From positions 62,001 through 126,000 of the forward strand of contig NW_027077201.1 of the NCBI RefSeq assembly GCF_947507565.1: a stretch of DNA of 64,000 bases, read 5' to 3'. Source of the DNA: Oscarella lobularis. Its lineage: Eukaryota; Porifera; Homoscleromorpha; Homosclerophorida; Oscarellidae. The notes under the pieces were generated by a model that was given only the letters and a program-made list of their open reading frames with translations, was not told the origin of the DNA and did not search any database. Shown piece after piece: positions 1 to 11,039 of the stretch (positions are counted from its first letter, which is position 1; each line of letters starts with the position of its first letter). The position numbers were made by a program, and so were the translations under genes.

Positions 1-137
1 TATGCCACATGGCAATCAAAAGCAAAGTTTGACTGCAACAGAGCAGTAACGTTAATTAATGAAGTTTTACAATTTACGCTTGCCAACGGGCAATCTAAAC
101 TTTTGCCAAAGGGCAAAATACTCCTCAATCTAGCGAT

Positions 138-864
138 TTACCTAGGGTCGCCTTGTTGCGGCCGTCGCGGAGTTACTTCCCAATATCTGCCTGGTATCGC
201 ATCGCGAAGCTGATCTAGTTCCCTCTTAAGAGATTTCATTTGATCTTTGACGACGTCGATTTCAGCATAAACTACCCACCCTACATGCTGCTGAATACTT
301 GATAAATCAGCAACAGACCGATAAGTTGGATCAGCCATGCCGTCGTAATGAAACCAATCGTTCTGCTAAAAGCAGAAAAGAGCAGTGAAATGAATGCCGT
401 TTTCTTCCGCCAAAGTCATCAACATAACAACATATCTAAGAAAATAAATAGCAAAATAAAATAGTAATAAACGCTTTTCTCAATTCGCAGAAATTGAACG
501 GTTTAACGCCATTTTTCAAACAGTGCATGATTCCATCATATATGTCGTCTTCGATTAATCCAAAGCCTCTCGCAGTACGAGACGTGATCGGCGTGACGGG
601 TAAACTGTCGCTACTTTCGCTGCTCGATTCATCTACAATCGTTCCTTTTCTCTTCCGCATTCTTTTTGGCTGCATGGAACTGTTACTGCTATTTGATTCG
701 GAGGTGTTGGTACTCGTGCGAGATGTCGCATCAAACGCGTCGAAACTAGAGCTATCGCTGTCGTCTGGCTTCCGGGACTGTCTACGACTCTCACGGCGAT
801 CACTCACAAAAAGCAAATGCAGAAGAAGCATCGTGCACAGCGTTCTAGCGCGTAGCAGCGTCAT
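138..864 (-). CDS. Hypothetical Ser/Asp-rich protein, possibly two exons
   Basis: The reverse strand carries two open stretches. The upstream one (864 down to about 436) opens with a Leu-rich, signal-peptide-like start (MTLLRARTLCTMLLLHLLFV) followed by a basic and then a Ser/Asp/Asn-rich segment with KRMRKRKG. The second (338 to 138) is hydrophilic and coiled-coil-like (DQMKSLKRELDQLRDA). I recognise no domain. The 864 frame looks more protein-like than the opposite strand, but that opposite strand also has a long open frame and a possible acceptor near 490, so the strand is not secure. Joining the two stretches into one gene is a guess. Confidence 0.22.
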
Positions 865-930
865 CTCGGCTTTTAGCGTGCTGTAGGAGTGTATGTCGAT
901 CTTTTATACAGGTGATCTTTTTTGCAGGCA

Positions 931-1131
931 GTATAATAGATCACCGGTATAATAGATCAGCGTACGAGTGCACTCGCTGCGTAATTCGAAGGCTTAGAAG
1001 CGCGATGGGCAGAAACGACAGCATCGCGGACCGCGTGGATGGCGAGATGACGCGAGGCACAACGACGTCATCATTACGTCTACTGACGTAACGATGACGT
1101 AACAATCTATTATACCGGTGATCTATTATAC
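931..1131. mobile_element. Small palindromic MITE-like repeat (perfect 27-bp inverted ends)
   Basis: Bases 931-957 and 1105-1131 are perfect reverse complements, built from GTATAATAGATC and CCGGTATAATAGAT. The 147-base centre has no ORF. Each arm is itself a repeat of TATAATAGATC. A related CAATCTATTATAC string occurs near 21365. The right arm ends at the base before the neighbouring Merlin-like element begins. The family is unknown. Confidence 0.6.
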
Positions 1132-1924
1132 TGGTTCGACAACCGGGACGATCCGGGGCTATGGTTCACTTTATCCCCCACCCCTATTAAGCGCTAATTA
1201 GCTCCGCCTCCCTAATTAGTCAAGTGCCCTGTATTCCTTAGTTGGATAATGAGTCGGTAGAAAAGGCGGGATATTTAAGTCTCACTTTCCTTTTGGTTTG
1301 CTAATTTTTGTTAACACTAACCCTAACCCTATTGTCCACCCTGTAATCATGGCGCAAGCAGTTCTGAACCGTCGTACTGCACCAGTTAGCCATGTTGAGC
1401 TTGTGCGCATTGTACACGACCCAGATTCTGCAATTGACTGGTGCAGACGCCACGGGATACTTCGTACGACGAAGACGTGCGTTTGTGGCCGGCCTTGCCG
1501 CGAGGAGCGTCGGCCAAAGTTTCCCAAAGGAAGGGCCTGGCGTTGTCCTCGAAAAGCGTGCCGAAAAGAATATTCTCTGCGCAACGTACGTAAAAGTCAT
1601 TTATTATAGCAAGTAGCAGTTGAAGTTCAGGATTCGTTTTTCGTGGGGTCCCATTTAATGTGGCGCCGGCAATTTGGTATCACACACAGCGATGCCTTTT
1701 GCTCCATCATCACGCATATTCGTGAACAGTACCCCTTCTAACCCTAAGTGGTCTTGTACTTTTGGACAAAAATAAATGTTGTCTTCGCGTCTCTTCAGTG
1801 TCAATATGGGGATTATGGGCTACTAAGGAATACAGGGCACTTGACTAATTAGGGAGGCGGAGCTAATTAGCGCTAATAGGGGTGGGGGATAAAGTGAACC
1901 GTAGCCCGATCCGGCGTCGAACCA
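1132..1924 (+). mobile_element. Merlin/ISXO2-like element with ~105-bp terminal inverted repeats
   Basis: The arms 1132-1241 and 1823-1924 are near-identical inverted repeats that share TGGTTCGAC at the outer tip and CTAAGGAATACAGGGCACTT at the inner edge. The element is about 790 bases and encloses only the zinc-ribbon start of an ISXO2/IS1595-type transposase plus an AATAAA near 1769, so it looks like an internal-deletion derivative. No clear 8-9 bp target duplication is visible at the tips. The assignment to Merlin rests on the enclosed coding fragment, not on the ends. Confidence 0.65.
1298..1609 (+). pseudogene. Truncated ISXO2/Merlin transposase N-terminus (zinc ribbon)
   Basis: A 103-residue frame holds a four-cysteine zinc ribbon: CVCGRPC, about 20 basic residues, then WRCPRKACRKEYSLR. 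This spacing, and the run AIDWCRRHGIL before it, is the N-terminal signature of IS1595/ISXO2-type and eukaryotic Merlin transposases. These normally continue for about 200 residues into a DDE domain with an IDESKFG motif. Here the frame ends soon after the ribbon and no DDE segment follows before the right inverted repeat. The protein is therefore catalytically dead. A more complete relative is present at 14003-14947. The Met at 1298 lies at the inner edge of the left arm; a Met at 1349 is an equally plausible start. Confidence 0.6.
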
Positions 1925-1954
1925 AAGGTAGATTCCGATGTTAGACGATGTAAA

Positions 1955-2260
1955 AGTTTCGAATAGGTCGAGATCGCGCACGCGCGCTTCAAAACGATGA
2001 AATATGACGAAAAAACGAGATACAGACGATCGATGACGATTCGTCGACGATTTGTGTTGATCGATTGCGGAGAGAAGACTTTTGACGTTTCGACGAAGCG
2101 AGATCGACGATACCGAAGCCTTCGTTCGGCACAAGAGATGAGAAAAAGGTGAGTAATAATATAATTGATGTTGTTTCCTTGTTAGGTTGCGGTTTCCGGT
2201 TGAAGGGCGGGAAAAGTGAACTTCCGGAAGACAAAGATCCAATTTCAAGCTTAGATAATC
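1955..2260. repeat. Dispersed repeat, copy A (pairs with 5245-5545)
   Basis: This stretch and 5245-5545 run parallel: GAATAGGT and a GCGCGC-rich start, a long CGA/ACGA-rich middle, then GTTAGRTTGCGGTTTYC and AACTTCCGGA. Identity by eye is roughly two thirds, with small gaps. The sequence is AT- and CGA-rich with no convincing protein. It is probably an old non-coding transposon relic. Confidence 0.45.
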
Positions 2261-2836
2261 GTACAGAGATTGAGTTGATTCCGGCTTGACACTTTTTTTA
2301 GACTTCAACTTGAGTAAGAGAATTTTTTGCGATGAAGATTCGTTGACGAAGAGAATAGAGCCGGTAATCCATAAAGAAATAAATAGTAACTTGCTTTTTC
2401 AGGTAAAGAAAACAATGACTGAAGAGTAGAGAAGAAGAGAGAGAGTAAGAGAGAGAAAAAGATGAGAAGAAGTGAAGAGAGAACAGAAGGAAAAGATGTA
2501 GAAGAAGACTGTTTATAGATGGACAAGATAAATATGGAGGGATGTAGGTAAATAGAGAATTCTATGTCACGAGATTGAGTTTGAAGAACGAAGATTGCTT
2601 CAATAAAAGGCGAAGAGACAAGGCCTTTGAGTATGGAGGATGGAGTAGCATGCCATGATGGAAGATTGTAAACCTTGTAGTATCCATTTGATGAACTGAT
2701 CGATGGAGTAGCAAAGGTCAAGACGAGAAGGAGAGGAATATGTACCACACATTCGTTCGACGACTGAAAGTTTTAAATATGATGATGTGATAGCAAAATT
2801 TCCTTCCTGTGAGTGTTGAATTGAAAAATCGTTGAC
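2261..2836. other. Purine-rich non-coding stretch
   Basis: The plus strand is dominated by AGAG/GAAG runs, strongest at 2415-2500. The open frames on the minus strand (to 2748) are low-complexity Ser/Leu readings of this tract and show no domain. I see no gene. Confidence 0.4.
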
Positions 2837-3365
2837 GTGACGATTGTCGTTGATCAAATTCCAAAGGCTTTCCGATGTCTACGATTGAAGAACAATCTTT
2901 CAGAAGCAATTCCACTTGACCAACTTCGCGACAAGAACCAGCACGTCCGCGCGAAGCAGAAAGAAGATTTCGATCGACGCCATCGTGTCAGAGAAATGCC
3001 AACACTTCCAATAGGCCAAGCAGTCTATATTGCCGATCGCCAGGAATACGGCAGAGTTGTCGTCCAAGCCTCATCATCCAGGAGCTATTACATTAACACA
3101 CCTACTGGATCGTTTTGTCGCAACCGTAGAAAGTTGATCCCGATGAGAGATGACGCCGCTACTATACCTGAAGATGATGAAGATATCGTAATTCCCGAGC
3201 AAAGAAATATTCCTAACGTATCTCCAAATGAAGCCATCGAGGATCCCCTCAAGCAGCGCCGCCGCCGCAGCAGCAGCAACAGCCCCAACCCGTTCAAACC
3301 CGCTCAGGTCGTATTGTTAGACCTTCAGCAAGGTTTGCCAATGAGCAACCTGCTGGAATGGGAGA
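2837..3365 (+). pseudogene. Ty3/gypsy pol C-terminus (integrase tail)
   Basis: The frame reads as the last part of an LTR-retrotransposon polyprotein. It has AKQKEDFDRRHRVREMPTLP, then an IGQAVYIAD-type chromo/SH3-like turn, a YYINTPTG loop and the RNRRKLIP strand. This order (KxxYDRRH, then PxGxxVxI, then RNRRxL) is typical of the integrase C-terminal domain and tail in animal gypsy elements. Reverse transcriptase, RNase H and the integrase core are absent upstream, so only the 3' end survives. A Ser/Arg-rich linker follows and leads into the LTR-like sequence. The nominal start at 2837 is only the first Met in a truncated frame. Confidence 0.7.
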
Positions 3366-3542
3366 TGTGGTGTGAGCTACTTAGAACTCAGGACTTATCT
3401 GTGTGTTGCCCGTACGTAAGGCGGAGCTTTGAATGTGACGTCACCCCCTCGTTTGTATATAGTTCCTGAGCCTTCTGCCACGGACTCACACTTCTGTGTA
3501 CCACAGCCCACAATAAAGTTCATTGAACACAACAACACCACA
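3366..3542 (+). repeat. Probable 3' LTR of the gypsy remnant
   Basis: Directly after the pol tail comes TGTGGTGTGAGC, then a GC-rich block, a TATATAG at 3457 and an AATAAAG at 3512, followed by AACACAACAACACCACA. This is the usual TG...CA layout with promoter and poly(A) signals of a short LTR. No second copy is in the window to fix the borders. Confidence 0.45.
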
Positions 3543-4670
3543 ACGAGCAGGGCCGAAACAAGTACCAGGGACAGCAAGCAGGGGGCGGAGGGGGAGGGGG
3601 CGACGAAAAATCTTGAGTATGCCAATTTTTCTGTTACAAGCGCCATCATCATTATCTTCATCACGTAAACCTCGCCAGCAGCTAAAGCAGGGGCTCGAAC
3701 TCAACGCAAATAGATACTTCGATAAATGGGGTACGAGTTTTGAGAAAAATGAGCTTGAAAGTTTTCGGCGCGCAATCTTTTCCTAGCGAGTTTTGAAACG
3801 CTTTGATCTTTGGTGTAGCTTCATTTTATTTTAGACAGTCCTTCGAATGTGTCTTAGCGCGAAATTTTGATATTATACTTATTTGTAGCCGAAAATCATA
3901 CCAAAAAAATGGCTTTCAATTTAAACAGTTCGTTTTGTTTTCAAAATCTGAAAGGTAAGTGTCATTATATTGACAACATCTTAGGGCGCAATTGATGAGC
4001 ACGAGTTTGCCGATGCGATACTTAGAGTTAGTGGTTAGGGTTATCTGATCTTAATGATACCAAGAGCGTTCAGATTCAACGGAACACGCTCCCCCGGGGC
4101 AGGTGGGGGCGCCCGCTCAGAGTTAAAAAGAGTTGCAGATTCCAATGTCTCGGTGCGTTTTTTTTGAGTGCATGGGGAGAATCCAAGTGAACGAACGACT
4201 AGGAAGGCGTGCGAACGAATTGAGGCAAGATTTCGATGAGCTATCGGCAAAAACACGTTTTCAGGAGATTTTCAGCGACGATTCGATGACGCTGACGACG
4301 TTCAGTGAGTACCCGACGGAATGCGACGATTTGCGACGAAGTATTTGACGAATATGCAAGGAGAGTGATTTCGCTAACGATTCGCGACGAATTCGAGCGA
4401 AGAGAGCGAGTTCGAGAAGTCTTGAGCTGCGATTCGATGGCACTTAGGGCGATCGAGGAGTTTCCGGCAAAATAGAACGATTCCCGACGAGGATTGCCGA
4501 TTTCGAAGCGACGACGATTGACGCGTACGATGCGCGACGGATCTTGCAATCAGGACGGAATGCGAATGTTAATTTGTTTTAGATCGATGCGACCTCACGG
4601 CACGAGCTTGAGTTTGGCAAATTTAAACTAGATTCCGGCGCAGCGAGGCGAAAATGCGAACGGATTTATT
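3543..4670. other. No gene recognised
   Basis: It contains a G-rich spot at 3584-3600, a GTTAGGGTTA string at 4033, a C/G-rich island at 4090-4115 and CGA-rich sequence from 4250 to 4560. The open frames are short and overlap on both strands without any domain. This is probably transposon debris. Confidence 0.4.
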
Positions 4671-4680
4671 TCACTGGGCG

Positions 4681-4711
4681 ACCGGTTTCGTACACTCGGT
4701 CCTTCTTCAGG
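4681..4711 (-). repeat. Short motif like the end of Penelope-type/other retroelements
   Basis: On the minus strand this reads CCTGAAGAAGG, ten bases, then CGAAACCGGT. The pair CCTGAAGAAGG / CGAAACCGGT recurs at the ends of Penelope-like and some LINE families and resembles a degenerate hammerhead core (CTGANGA ... GAAAC). I could not form a proper stem II here. No reverse transcriptase is present nearby. Confidence 0.3.
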
Positions 4712-5244
4712 CCACGAAATAAAGCGTAGAGAAAGGAAAAGAAGTAGAAAGAAGGGGTTAGTAGAAAAAAGAAAAAAGAGAATGTTCTAGCAAGATGGCG
4801 GCCCTCATAAGGACACGCGGTAAGGCGGAGACTGCAGGAAAGTTCTTAAACTGACCAAATATGGCTATTAGGGAGGAGTTGGCAACGAACAACGTATCAA
4901 AGGTAAAAATAGACGCTTGCAATGAAGCAAAGCAGATTAAAATGAGACATGACAATTATTCGTGACGTTTGCGAAGTGCGCACGCCGCGCGAGCACTGTG
5001 TGACGTGTTTCCGGCAAACGACTGTCGCGTGCATTACAGATTCTCCGAAAGCGATGTCGAACAACGGATTTGGGCTATCTACGGTGAAAACAAAAACGAA
5101 GCTCCGACAAGTGAGATAACGATGAAAACGATTAGATTCTTCTGTTTAGGATTTGGCAACGTGCCAAAATCGGCGGAAACTGCGCGAAACGATTCGTCGA
5201 CATGATGCCTAAACGGTAAATAATGTTTCAAGAAGTAGTAACAT
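4712..5244. other. No gene recognised
   Basis: There is an A-rich run at 4740-4780, then mixed sequence. Short frames exist on both strands, of which 4758-4955 minus is the longest at 65 codons. None has a recognisable domain or a convincing splice pattern. Confidence 0.35.
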
Positions 5245-5545
5245 CTTGGAATAGGTAGATTGCGTGCGCGCTAAGGCTTCGAAACAACGAAAAATCAAAA
5301 AAAAAACACGTAAAAACAGCGACGGAAGCGAATTTGCAACGAAATAGACATTTTCGGCGTGACAACGACGTGTTCCGAAACATTATCGATTACGACGGAC
5401 GTTTGCCAGTCGCGTAACAGTAAAGAGAAGGTAAAGAAGATAAAAACGATGTGATTTCCTTTGTTAGATTGCGGTTTTCTGTGAGATAAAGATAAACATA
5501 AACTTCCGGACAAAGGATATTGGATACCAATTCCAGATACTGTTA
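5245..5545. repeat. Dispersed repeat, copy B (pairs with 1955-2260)
   Basis: Same orientation and order of blocks as 1955-2260, ending in AACTTCCGGACAAAGG. It is followed by degenerate GGGTTAGGG-like strings (5550-5600). Confidence 0.45.
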
Positions 5546-5578
5546 GCGCGTAGGGTAAGGGTTGGTTAGAGGGTAGGG

Positions 5579-5848
5579 TTATGGGTCAGGCGTTAGGGTG
5601 TTTAAAGGTGTATTGTGAGCTGCAAAACGTCGTATCACTAAAAATATGTCTTTCATACAAGCATGAATTAGATCTTGTGGATTTTTTAAGACATCATAAA
5701 GAAAAGTAGCGAATTTCGTCTCGTGACCCCAAATGCTCTTTGGTGAACGTACGCTACTATCCGCTTTGCGTTGGGTTACAGGCCCTTTTCCCAAACCAAA
5801 GCAGTCATTTTTCTTCTTCGGTGGAGATCGATCATCTGCGGTCGTCAA
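5579..5848 (-). pseudogene. Gene fragment paralogous to 44279-44480
   Basis: The minus strand reads KSIWGHETKFATFLYDVLKN and then PQDLIHACMKDIFLVIRRFA. The plus strand at 44279-44480 reads KSICGYETKSDSFL, DILENPQDHIP and FYERHIF in the same order, and the DNA itself is clearly alignable. The plus-strand copy sits about 0.9 kb upstream of a dynein heavy chain fragment, so this may be an exon of the same gene family. I cannot name the protein from this piece alone. It is truncated on both sides and has no start or splice context. Confidence 0.4.
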
Positions 5849-6300
5849 TTGCCGTTCGCGTTGGTTGCAAGCAAACGAAAACGGCTTCTACGATAAAAGA
5901 GAGGGAAGAACAAGAAGAGACACACGAAGAGGAGAAGAAGGCAGAAGAAAACGAGAAAGAAGGGACGATAGGGAAAGCCAAAGGAAATAAAAAAAAAGAA
6001 AAAGGAGAAAAAGAAGAAACGCCTAAACAAAACAAAATTGTTGTGTGGTTAACCTATCCGACTATAATTTAGATGATAATGAAATAAAATTATTAAACTA
6101 AGGTCTTAACTTTGTTCCAACACCAATGCGAGCAAACTAAAAACGTCTTTTGCTAGATGTTGACACGTTTGTTAGAAAAATTAGAATCATATACTTCCTG
6201 CACCGACGAAAAAATCACGTCCTAAAACAAAGAAACCCACTGGCTCTCAAGAGTAAGTGTATGCCACCCAAATGCACTAACAAAAAAGGGAAACTATAAT
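5849..6300. other. Purine-rich tract and AT-rich spacer, no gene
   Basis: Bases 5890-6025 are almost pure GAA/GAG repeats on the plus strand. The overlapping Lys/Glu and Ser/Phe frames are readings of that tract. Bases 6030-6300 are AT-rich with nothing recognisable. Confidence 0.4.
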
Positions 6301-7016
6301 TCAATGGATTATAAACATCCTCACAGTATAGTACTCCTTGCGACTTGCGACGCCTAATATTGCTTTACCTTACTCAACATAGGCGATTATGAAAGCCACA
6401 GCGACGGTAGTGTGCTGCGCAATTGGGCTTTTTGCAAGGCATTAGAGCGCGGCCAACTTCAGCTACCGCCTTCTAAGCATATAGCCGGAAGCGGGTCGGG
6501 GACACCTATGCTCTACGTTTTCATTGGCGACGACGCATTTTCCCTACGACAAAATATTCTTTGTCCTTATCCTTGCGCGCATTTAACAGAAGCGCAAAAT
6601 ATGTTTAACTACAGATTGTCACGCGCACGACGAGTTATTGAGAACGCATTTGGAATAATGGCTTCAAGGTTTCGCATTTTTGGGAGAGTGATTATAGCTT
6701 ATCCAAAAAAGTCACAAAAATTACTCAGGCAACATGCGTGCTTCATAACTACCTCATAATATCAATACAGAAATCATCTCAGCAAAATCATCTTTACCGT
6801 TCATTCAATTTCGTTGATCAAGAAAATGATTCAGGACATTTTATACCTGGAGAGTGCCGAAAAGAAGATAGGTTCTCTGCTCTAGCTGACAATATTCGGC
6901 TTGCAGGCAATCAAGCGTCTTATTCAGCTATAACTGTTCGTGAACAATTTTGCACCTATTTTAATACTCGTGACGGTATGGTTGATTGGCAGTATAACCA
7001 CGTGCGTATATCATAG
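6301..7016 (+). pseudogene. PIF/Harbinger transposase, 3' part (copy 1)
   Basis: From about 6330 the reading is YCFTLLNIGDYES, then SVLRNWAFCKALERGQL, FIGDDAFSLRQNIL, and NYRLSRARRVIENAFGIMAS near 6610-6665. These are the second half of the DDE_Tnp_4 domain of Harbinger transposases, including the conserved E in VIENAFG. The first catalytic block (SIDGKH) is missing, because the sequence begins abruptly near 6300. A frameshift near 6730 moves the C-terminus into another frame (LHNYLIIS ... DGMVDWQYNHVRIS, stop at 7016). It is 5'-truncated, shifted and inactive. Copy 2 at 8149 is its close relative. A MADF partner gene lies convergently downstream, as usual for this superfamily. Confidence 0.8.
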
Positions 7017-7274
7017 ACTATTAATACCTTGCAATGAATTATAATTGTTTGTTTTAAATATAATATCTATTGGGTGTCGTCAAATTCCAAATTAAATAGT
7101 ATTTTATGAGTTATTATATTTGCAAACGATCTTTTTCTTTGTTCCAGCTTTTTAAGTGCTATTCCCACTAATTGGCCAAATATATTGTTTTAGTCCTCCG
7201 CGTTGGCATCTCTCTGCAGTTGACGAATATTTTCTAACTTTACTGCTTCCTTTGGCCTTTTTCTTTTTCTAAAT

Positions 7275-7900
7275 TTACTCCGAAAGCAATATACCAGACG
7301 TGTGTGCATGAGTTATTAAAGTTGCCTTCCTGTTTCTGCATTTTCTTCGACTCTTGCCCCTTCCCACTCTGATCCTGCTCTCCCGTGGCCTGCTCAATTT
7401 CCCTCGCCGTTTCTTCTCCGCCAAATCATGAGTCGCCCACAGCTTTTTTATCCCCAACTAGCTTTGATCTAAAAAACTATCCTCTGTTTTTTTGCTTAAA
7501 TCGTTGGGATTGATAAGAACATAGTTGAACGTACTACACGTACGTACATACCCCGATGAGAAATGAAGTCTTTCAAAAAAAGAAACCGTTTGTAATGAAT
7601 CCAAGGTTTTGTTTCGTCTTTTTTTTTCCCGTTTGCTCCTTTCTCCGTTTCGCCTCTTTGCCAAACCTTTTTCTCAGCGCCTTCCACCTTCTCTGACACT
7701 GCTCGGCTGTGAATGCAGAGCCAGCTGCTATAGGAGCCCCTTGCAATTTTTTTAACCTCCGACGTTGGCGTTCTTGGAAATTACGTCCCACGCATTTTTT
7801 TCTTGCCGCGTTTTCGTAGCCCGGTTTTGTTTTGTCGTAGAGGCACGGGTGCATTTCGACATTTATTATGAGTAATTCGTCATCTATTGTGATCCTTAAG
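7275..7900 (-). pseudogene. Harbinger-associated MADF/Myb-SANT-like protein
   Basis: The minus strand encodes DDELLIINVEMHPCLYDKTK, then YENAARKKCVGRNFQERQ and FTAEQCQRRWKALRKRFGKE. This is a complete MADF domain: an acidic start, HPCLYD, and the CxxRWKxLR third helix. PIF/Harbinger elements carry exactly such a DNA-binding second gene, opposite to the transposase, and its product helps the transposase enter the nucleus and bind the ends. Here it converges on transposase copy 1. No in-frame Met precedes DDELL, and the sequence after about 7570 shifts between frames, so the gene is probably broken. Short basic frames to 7275 may be its C-terminal tail. Confidence 0.65.
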
Positions 7901-7939
7901 TATCACTAGTTTTTCTTACGCCAAGCTTCGAAAATAGAC

Positions 7940-8120
7940 CTACCCCCCATCCCTTACGTTGCGATACGTTACGTTACGTTACGTTACAATGGGGAAGTGA
8001 ATGAATTACGTTACGTTACGTTAAGGCCCATTCACACTGCCGACGTAACGTAACGTAACGTAACGTAGTGTGACTTCACAAATAGTTAACGTAACGTAAC
8101 GTAACGTAACGTAAGACCCT
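7940..8120. repeat. Inverted TTACG/TAACG pentanucleotide arrays at Harbinger junction
   Basis: Four short arrays lie head to head: (TTACG)n at about 7950-7985 and 8004-8023, then (TAACG)n at about 8040-8067 and 8088-8113. GGCCCATTCACACTG and CCCTTCACACTTG flank the latter two. The whole block is a large imperfect palindrome centred near 8030. It sits where element copy 1 should end and copy 2 begins, and copy 2's transposase frame opens at 8149. The arrays are probably the subterminal transposase-binding repeats of both elements. Confidence 0.6.
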
Positions 8121-8148
8121 TCACACTTGTGCTACGTGACAATCAACA

Positions 8149-9390
8149 ATGGGAAAGAATTGGCGCCTACTTTTGCTGCTCTTTCTGCATCGCAGACGCC
8201 AGCGCCAGCAGAAGAAAAGAATATGGGTTAGACGTTTTAATCATCATAGGGAAAAGAAAGGAGAATATCATAGTCTAATCAACGAAATGAGGCTCTTTGA
8301 TCACGAAAGGTTTTATCAATATTTTCGTATAACGCCCTCCCGCTTTGATCATTTTCTAAGTTTGATTGGACCCTGTATTACTAAAGTGTCAACCACTTTT
8401 TGAAATTCTGTATCTCCTCGGGAGCGACTGGCCTCAAGCATCAGTTATCTAGGTACCGGAGACTCCATGCAAACTATCGCCTTTAGCTATCGAGTTGGAC
8501 ATTCTACAGTATGTAATATCATCAAACATACCTGTACAGCCATATATAATAGTCTAAGGCTATTGTACATAAGAACCCCCACTTCTTATTTTGACTGGGA
8601 AAAAATTAGCAGCGAATTCAATCAGTATTGGAATTTTTCTCATTGTATCCGCAGTATAGACGGAAAGCACGTAGTTATTCAGGCACCAAACGGAGCTGGC
8701 TCTCTCTATATTATAACTATAAGCATACTTATAGTATTGTTTTATTGGGCGTCTGCGACGCCAAATATTGTTTTACACTACTCAATATCGGTGATTACGG
8801 AAGGCAGCGTCCTCAGAAATTCCTCTTTCGGAGGAGCCCTCGAATCAAATCAACTATCTGTACCTCAGCCGGAACATATTCAAGATTGCCCTAAACCATT
8901 ATCTTATGTATTTCTTGGAAACGCTGCATTCCTCTTACGTGAAAATATTTTACGCCCATGTCCAGGAAAATATTTGCCAGAGCCTAAGAAGATATTTACC
9001 TACAGATTATCAAGAGCTCGACGAGTAGTAGAAAATAAATTTGGAATTATGGCTTCTCGATTTTGTATTTTCAGACGTACTATTATAGCGTCTCCAGAAA
9101 AAGCCTCATTAATAACCCAAGCTACCTGCACTCTCCATAACTATCTTATAATATCCGATCGACAATTATCACATCAAGATCATCTATATTGTCCTCCCAA
9201 TTCTATTGATCATGAAGATAAAAGAGAAACTTTGTTGCGGGCGATTGGAGAGCAGACGAATCCAGCAATTTAGCTGACGGTATCCGCCTGGAAGGCAACC
9301 GTCCATCGGTGTCTGCATTGACCAACAGGGATCATTTCAGCACATATTTTAGCTCAGCAACTGGGAGAGTGGCCTGGCAAGATGCTTAAG
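8149..9390 (+). pseudogene. PIF/Harbinger transposase (copy 2), nearly full length
   Basis: The frame begins MGKNWRLLLLLF and contains the helix FYQYFRITPSRFDHFLSLIG, then a TGA stop at 8401 in an otherwise continuous frame. After that come ERLASSISYLGTGDSMQTIA, CIRSIDGKHVVIQAPNGAGS with the first catalytic D, TLLNIGDYGRQ with the second, and LSRARRVVENKFGIMASRF with the E. Two compensating frameshifts flank the second D (8700-8810), and another near 9270 displaces the tail ADGIRLEGNRPSVSALTNRD. All DDE_Tnp_4 blocks are present, but the gene needs at least one stop suppressed and three shifts repaired, so it is a recent pseudogene. It follows the pentanucleotide array that likely marks the element's left end. 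Confidence 0.8.
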
Positions 9391-9459
9391 TACGTCTATC
9401 GTAAACTGCTAATAACATTAATGACTATGTAATACAGATACAGAGATTAATGTAATATG

Positions 9460-9684
9460 CTACAATAAGCTATTATTGATTAAACAACTAATTTTTAGAG
9501 TACCTCTTGAATACGTATTTTTGCAAGGGCTCTCTTTCTTGAATTGAGCCTTCTGATGGAGCTTCCGACGGACTGCCCAAAAAAATTTTTTTCGTTGTCG
9601 ACCCGCAATGTCTTCTGCAGCCGTCAAATAATTTCGAGGTCGACCTCGTTGCTGGCTGATTGCTTTCTTCTGCATACAGTCCAA
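9460..9684 (-). other. Short basic ORF downstream of Harbinger copy 2
   Basis: This 74-codon minus-strand frame contains QQRGRPRNYLTAAEDIA and a run of Lys/Arg. By position it could be what remains of copy 2's MADF partner, since copy 1 has its MADF gene in the equivalent place. I see no MADF signature in it. The 9690-9960 stretch beyond is T/C-rich and empty. Confidence 0.2.
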
Positions 9685-9961
9685 TTATAATTTCTAGGCT
9701 GTAATTAACCAGATCGTACTCTACCTACCTCTTTATTCTCCCCCTAGTCCCTTCATCGACCCTTGTTCTTTCATCATCGACTACGTTGTCCTCATTCTCT
9801 CCCTGTCCTTCTTCTCTGCCGTCATCAATCCTCTCGTCTTCTTCTGCCTCCTCTGTCTGGCTTTCCAATAAAAAACTATTTGACGTTCTACAGAACAAGG
9901 TAACAATTAATATTATATTTCTTCAAATCGACTTCATTACCTTCTGTGACTAACGAAGTCT

Positions 9962-10627
9962 TTAACCCTTTTGTAGTGGACGCTTTATACTGACCCGGTT
10001 CACTGTTTTGGGTACCAAAATTGGTACCTATTGCGCATGCTCACTTTCGTTCAAAATTTAGGCCCGCGAAGCCACTTTAGTGTCCCGTAATAACGTTTAG
10101 ACACACCTACTACCCTAACGCACTACACTCTGCGTCGTTTCTACCTTTTCGCATCGTTTTTGGCCTCGTTTTGGCCTCCAACGTTTTCGAAATAGTTCAA
10201 AACACGGTTTCACCTTGCCAAAACACTCCCTACTCGTAATTAGCCGTTATTTTGATCGTACGTGAGACCGCTGACGTCAGGGAGTGTTAAAGAAACCGGA
10301 TGTTGCCATAAAAAACTTTATTTTTGCGTCGCTTTTACCATTGACGCAGTTTTTAAGGGCTCCTCTACCTATTATTTGCACCACTAAGGCCAAAAAACCC
10401 AGCATATTCTAATCGCGATCAAAAAAAGGAGTATTTCGAGACTACGGGCCAACGAAAAAGACGCTGCATACGGGTCTAAATTTTTTCCCTTACTTTCACC
10501 ATTTGGATATGAACACCTTACCTTTAGAGTCAACTAGGCACTTCTAAATCACTATTTTTATAGTTTTGATTTTCTTGGAAGCTAAGAATTTGTACCAATA
10601 TTGGTATGCAAAACAGTGAAAGGGTAA
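9962..10627. mobile_element. MITE with 27-bp inverted repeats next to TTAA (piggyBac-like)
   Basis: Arms 10001-10027 and 10592-10618 are inverted repeats with three mismatches (CACTGTTTTG then TACCAA and ATTGGTAC). Outside them lie TTAACCCTTTT at 9962 and AAAGGGTAACCC ending near 10630. A CCCTTT tip beside TTAA is the usual form of piggyBac termini. The interior has no protein. It adjoins the piggyBac transposase region and may be a non-autonomous relative. Confidence 0.5.
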
Positions 10628-11039
10628 CCCTTTCAGTGTCAGAATTGAGTATATCCGGTTACCGGAAATGCGCATGTCACCCGCGAGATTCAAAATAGCT
10701 TGGTAGCAAAGCAGCATTGTCCCTAGCAACCTTTCTCATTCCTAAGCAGGATTGACTAAAGAAAAATTTTGGTAATGTTTTGGTCACCATGGCAACGCCA
10801 AAAAAGAAATAAGAACCAAAAACGTAACAAAAATTACCCGAAACGACTCATAGTTTTCCAATAAGCACTTCTTAGTTCTTTACAATTTTCATATACTTGA
10901 TTTCAGCACCTTTTGCAAGAACAAGAACCTTTTTATTTTAGGGGAGAAACCGGATGTGAACTAAAATCATTATACGGACGGCTCAAAACACTACAGGAAC
11001 AATTCCAACCAACGTTCGCCTACAATTTGTTCAACGTGT
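10628..11039. other. 3' flank of the piggyBac gene, no ORF
   Basis: It starts TAACCCTTTCAG, a possible piggyBac tip in the opposite sense to the MITE end it abuts. It then runs as AT-rich sequence. No gene is visible. Confidence 0.3.
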